From Amphibalanus amphitrite (Eukaryota > Arthropoda > Thecostraca > Balanomorpha > Balanidae), in assembly GCF_019059575.1 (NCBI RefSeq), contig NW_024881568.1:1054001-1118000 (forward strand): a stretch of 64,000 bases of DNA, given 5' to 3'. The notes under the pieces are model-generated. The model made no database searches, was not told where the DNA came from, and saw only the letters and a program-made list of their open reading frames with translations. A program made the translations under genes and the position numbers. Numbering within the stretch: the stretch's first letter is position 1; the number at the start of each line of letters is the position of its first letter. Shown piece after piece: positions 59,590 to 64,000 of this stretch.

Positions 59590-60195
59590 GCGTAGGAACG
59601 GCTGGAACATTGTGGGTTGTGGGTGCATGGGTGCAGAAATCCAGCCATGGCCGGTAAAGCGGGCAGGGGGGGATAAGGAGCGGCACCCAAGAGCGGAGGC
59701 TTATTGCGAAGTTTTGATGGTGAACCATGTCGAAAAGGTATCGATTAGTGCGTTTTGAAGTATTGATAATGTCAATAATTCACGCAACTGTAAATTGACT
59801 ACCGCAAAAAGTACAAGCGGCTAACGAAGCCATTTTTGAAGATATCGCGCTACTTTTGACAGTGGGTCACCGGTCATCGGTATGTGTTTAATCCAGTGGT
59901 TTAATAGAGTTCAGTGGTTCAATCGTATGTGTTCCGTTTCTTTTTTTCTTTCTTTTTTACTTGAGCACAAATGCTTAGTTTTGAAGATAATCACAGTAGC
60001 AAATGCTTCGAAAGATGGATAGTGGGCAAAATATCCTGAATTTGTCGTGCTGCATGGGAGGATAGTGTTGATAAGGAAAGTTTTTCTTCTTTTTTTTTTT
60101 TTTGTTCCAGATAACTGTGGGTGCCGAATACATTGTCTGGACCACAGGATAATTATTGTTGGTGCAACTGCACCCACTGCATCCATGGTTACTAG
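59590..60195. mobile_element. Short inverted-repeat element, uninterrupted copy
   Basis: Begins GCGTAGGAAC (59590-59599) and reads as the reverse complement of 56656-58079 without the 893-bp insertion. The right end is eroded. The T/A homopolymers at about 60092 and the frames across this copy have no recognised meaning. Confidence 0.7.
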
Positions 60196-60393
60196 TTACT
60201 ACTCTTATGGGCCCATCAATAGCACTTCGGCGATACCTATCGCCTAGAGGCTGCAATGGGGCCCGGCTTAGAGAACGGTGTCAGACCCTCAGAGACCGGC
60301 GTTGGATCCAAGGCTCAGCGAAGGGCCTCAAAGGCGGCCCCAGATGGGGCCCCAGAGATTTGGGCCCTCAGAGGCAAGTGCATGACGCCCAAA

Positions 60394-61506
60394 GGCAGGG
60401 GTGTAATTTTGTATCTCTTTGTGGGAGCAGATGCGCCCACAATCCTGAACTATGTCCCCACAACGATGAAAATGCACCCGCAAGTCTTTTACAAGCGTCC
60501 TTTCGAGAGCACGACGCCCTTCGCATGCTCTAACGGCGTCCTCCTGACCGTCTCGCGTTCCTGGATAATATAGCGCTTTTAATCGATCGGCGCCATTCTG
60601 GGAGAACGACGGCCTTTTGACAGCACTGCGCCATTCTCATGGTCTAACGGCGCCCTCCTGACCGTCTCGCGCTCTTATGTCTCTGCCCATCGTGCATCCC
60701 TCGACTGTTCGGCGTCCTTCTGCCCTCTCAGCGCCCCTGGAACATACAGCGTTTTCAATCACCCGACGCCCTTCTAGGAGAATGGTGCCCCTTTTCATCG
60801 CCCTCGTCACCTTCTGGCGCCCCTATGTCCCCACCAATTTAGCACTATTGACTGTTAGACGCCCTTCTGGCCTCCCAGCGCCCCTGGACCACATAGCGCT
60901 TTCAATCACTCAGCGCCCTTCTAGGAAAATGGCGCCCTTTTCATGGTCTCACGGCGCCCTCGTAACCGTCTGGCGCCCCTACGTCCCCACCAACTTAGCG
61001 TTACTGACTGTTCGGCGCCCTTCTGGCCTCTCAGCGCCCCTGGACCATATAACGTTTCCACTCACTCGGCGCCCTTCCAGGAAAATGGCGCCCTTGTCAT
61101 GGTCTCACGGCGCCCTCGTAACCTTCTGGCGCCCCTTTGGCCCACCAACTTACCACTGCTGACTGTTCGGCGCCCTTCAGGCTACTCAGCGCCCCTGGAC
61201 CATATAATGTTTTCATTCACTCGGCGCCCTTCTAAGAGAATGGCGCCCTTTTCATGGTCTCACGGCGCCCTCGTAGCCGTCTGGCGCCCCTCTACATTTT
61301 TAACGCCCTTCCGGTCACTTTACACTGTTAACCGTGCATTTGTTTAGTCAGACATGTCACTTGAAGCGCCTTTTCGGCTAGCAATGCTATCAAATTCGGT
61401 GTTAATTTAGGCTCCCACATAAATAATATCCATTGCGCCCCAAGGCGGTCTGGCACCCCTGCAGCTGAGCACCCACAATCATTTGAGGAAAAATTACACC
61501 CTTGCC
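60394..61506. mobile_element. Element carrying a GCGCCC minisatellite
   Basis: Ends GGCAGGGGTGTAATTTT and AAAATTACACCCTTGCC (imperfect 17-bp inverted repeats), followed inward by GTGGG(A/T)GC...CCCACAATC at each side. Its core is the 155-bp minisatellite listed next. The edges match those of 43090-46455. No transposase. Confidence 0.65.
60705..61330. repeat. About 155-bp tandem repeat rich in GGCGCCC
   Basis: Four units starting CTGTT(C/A)GGCGCCCTTC at 60705, 60852, 61008 and 61163, with a diverged unit upstream (60535-60700). Each unit carries about six (C)GGCGCCC or AGCGCCCC blocks, so GGCGCC palindromes recur every 20-30 bp. The 160-codon frames over it are shadows. Confidence 0.85.
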
Positions 61507-61545
61507 CAAAGGTAGGTCTTGCCCCCCCCCCCCCCGAGAACTGAA

Positions 61546-62750
61546 CCCGCGCCGGGCCGTCCCCGCCCTGCGGTTTTTCGCAGATATCTCAAAAACGGCG
61601 GCGCACAGCGCTGCTGTTTTTTGCACACCTTTTTGTGCATCTTTTCACACACGTGAAAATTTCAGCCCCACGTTGCTCAAGGTCATGTTACCAAGTCACG
61701 CCAAGTGACCTCACCGCAGAAAAAAAAAATAGAATGCTCGTCATGGCAACACCGACTGAATGATCATTGCCTTGAAACTTTCAGCGATTGATAAGAGTAA
61801 CAGTACCTATCATTTACAAAACGTACCTATGTCTCGGAATTTTGATATCGGTGACCTATGATCAGGTCAATTTTGCGGCCTCTCCATTATTAATCAATGG
61901 GATAAAATTGAAATGCGTTTCTTTTGCAGGAACGCCATTCTAGACACTCTCAAACATCGGGATGCAGGTAAAATTGACACACTGAACCGGAAATTGGAAA
62001 ATGGCACCTGTGACCCCTCGTTATGTCCCCGAGGTCATCTCAGGTCACGAATAGCGTCTAACAGGTTTTCGCTAATAACTTCTGATTGAGGCATGCTAGA
62101 GCAATGAAAACGCCTTAGATGTGTTCGGCTCGACGATGCCGATCGACTAATATGCAACATGAACTTTTCCGGTCAGGTCATGACCTCAACCTGAGGTCAA
62201 ATTTTCAAGTTGACCTTTCAAGGCCAAATTAGGTATAGTTCATTCAAAGCGTCTCGACGAGAAGAACACGATGCCGGCAAAAGTGATGTCGTGGCTCTTT
62301 TTTTGAGTCAAAACTTATTGCTGAAAAAAAACATAAAAAACATTTTTTCGTGAAAACGGCTATTTTTGGAGTTTTTTCCCTCTGGAGGCTAAACCGTTAG
62401 CCTGGGCTCAAATCTGAGGACATGGCGAAAGAACGTTAAAAGAGCTATCGAATGCGCTTTTCCGCGGCGCTGTAGCTCTATATCGGTTCCCGAGTTAGCT
62501 GTTGGCAGTTTCCAAAATGTTGAAATAGCCAACATTTTACCTTTGGTGAGTCCTCTGGTGACCTGACCTTTGACCTGACCAAAAAATGGCCGACGTGTTT
62601 CGTCTTTATTTTGGATGTTCTTTCGATTGCCCTTACCGTGTGTCGCTACTCGCTACCTGACCCAGGAGCAGAGTTAGAAGGGGTGTTTAGACACCCCCCC
62701 CCCCTCCCTCGGCCCGGCGCGGAAGTCTCGGAGCACCGGCCCGGCGCGGG
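61546..62750. mobile_element. piggyBac-like non-autonomous element
   Basis: Ends CCCGCGCCGGGCCG and CGGCCCGGCGCGGG. Flanks are TGAA and ATCA, so a TTAA duplication, if present, has decayed. Interior: AGGTCA/TGACCT at about 61860, 62030, 62185-62215 and 62560-62580, and a C run near the right end. 1205 bp, no transposase. Confidence 0.7.
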
Positions 62751-62829
62751 ATCATAGGGCCATCAGTGGCAGGTGTAGAGACCTCATAGGCCAGTTGGGG
62801 CCTATAGAGGCCTGTTTGGGGCCCCTCAG

Positions 62830-63145
62830 AGTCTCAGTATCTAGCCGATCGGCTGGGTGTCGGTCCGACGTCGCGGCTGTGCCTCGGGTTGATATAGCGG
62901 GGAGACGTCGGCTGAGCGTCGGGTTGACAGCGGGGAGATGTCGAGCCGACGTCGGCCCGACCGTCATCTCGGCTCAACTTCGGCGAACGATCTCGGCCCG
63001 ACGTCGGCCCGACGTCGGCTGGACCTCGGCTGGACGTCGAGTATAGGTATGCGGATTGCGGACGTTCCCGCCGTCCAGCCGACGTCGGGCTGAGCTTGGA
63101 CCAAGGCTATATGGTTGGACCGATGTTGGGCCGACGTCGGCATGT
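62830..63145. repeat. Degenerate GACGTCGG repeat
   Basis: Blocks such as CGGCCCGACGTCGGC and GGCTGGACGTCG recur at roughly 10-25-bp steps. The GACGTC palindrome occurs many times. Open frames here are shadows. Confidence 0.7.
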
Positions 63146-64000
63146 TTACTGGGTTTCGCTTGGTACCGCGTTTGTTTCCGTAGCTGACCCTTATTTGCGG
63201 TGTTAGACAGGGAGCGAAAAACGTCCCCCAGGACTGTGATGGTTAGGATTGCCCCCGGGTCAGGCCGGGACCGGTTAATAAAAATAATTCATAGCTCAGG
63301 CGAGGTTCACGCCTGTTGTCCCTAAAAGCGAAGAAAAGCGATTGTGAAGTCAAAGTGACTCTTTCTGGGTGATAAAAGGGACGTCGAATATGGAATAAAC
63401 CATATTCCAGCCAATAGCCATTATAGAGTTCAGCCATAATAGCCATCAAGATTCCTTTACTACTCCAAGATTCCTTTATAGCCATCGTAGTCGAGTTCAG
63501 TAGGAATAAAATATGATACCAGTTTGACGGACATGCAAGTTATCTTTTGTTTCATCCGCGCAGTTTTTGTCGTCATTGCTAATGCCGCGCATTTCCCCAA
63601 AGGAGAGTGAGTTTTGGTGAGTTTTGAATAATTTTAAATTTGAATAGAAGTATGATCAAGATCGTGACATTAATTGGGTGAACTGAAGCTGCATAAGGTT
63701 AAATAGAATATTCGTGGTTATTTTTCCTTGATTTCAAAACGAAAACAAAAAAAATGCAACAAATGAAAATGCTCTTTCCCAAATGTGAACACAAAAAAAA
63801 ACAGCAACCAACCAATTCAAATTCCAAACCGTCCTGTGGTCTGTAGGTGTTGTGTTGTTGTGTAACAGCAAAACGTAATTAATTTCTGGTGATTTCCTTT
63901 GTAATTATAGCAATAATTACTGGTAAAATAACAAGTAAGTATTGAAAAGTCCCATGTACGGTACCTAGGTAGAGTACTTCACTTTGACTTACGACGGATA
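63146..64000. other. AT-rich intergenic DNA
   Basis: No gene, RNA or clear repeat was recognised to the end of the window. Confidence 0.4.

Noticed and set aside
60677-61347. Two overlapping long frames (161 and 134 codons)
   Set aside because: Both come from the 155-bp GCGCCC tandem repeat.

Overview
This is eukaryotic DNA, almost certainly from an arthropod. It holds a single-exon Hunchback zinc-finger gene and a 12-exon SLC6-family transporter gene whose 11 introns all follow GT-AG. No bacterial-style operon, CRISPR, tRNA or rRNA was seen. The coding exons are GC-rich, the introns are full of minisatellites, and the intergenic DNA is dominated by short non-autonomous transposons. A crustacean is my best guess, but nothing in the window proves the order.

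Layout. (1) 1-5300: repeat-rich DNA upstream of hunchback. It has two arms of a long inverted repeat (1-302 and 4337-4619), two adjacent transposon-like elements that share a TTAA (2796-3279 and 3284-4205), and a degenerate tandem array carrying CACGTG palindromes. (2) 5479-8043: hunchback on the + strand, with a U-rich 3' UTR to about 9440. (3) 33982-10185, minus strand: the transporter gene, converging on hunchback with about 0.3 kb between the two candidate poly(A) signals. Its first coding exon (32766-33982) is separated from the transmembrane exons (10185-17364) by a 15.4-kb intron. All exon phases match and give a predicted protein of 1314 residues. (4) 34.2-64 kb: no gene that I can support. 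This part holds satellites, microsatellites and nested mobile elements.

The main unusual system is a set of at least nine TTAA-flanked, CCC...GGG-ended, piggyBac-like non-autonomous elements in 64 kb. They contain no transposase but share a G/C homopolymer run next to the ends and dense AGGTCA half-sites. Several copies carry the extended TCAAGGTCA site of FTZ-F1/ERR-type nuclear receptors, and two also carry full TGACGTCA sites. The transporter is the second point of interest. It has a clear SLC6 fold, but by eye it lacks the side chains expected to bind sodium and chloride, and it has a long acidic N-tail and a PPxY-bearing C-tail. Thirdly, two of its internal exons have their acceptor junctions tandemly duplicated inside the preceding intron, which makes decoy splice sites followed by in-frame stops.

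All coordinates come from reading by eye. Exon junctions were checked base by base for GT/AG and phase. Boundaries of diverged repeats are approximate.
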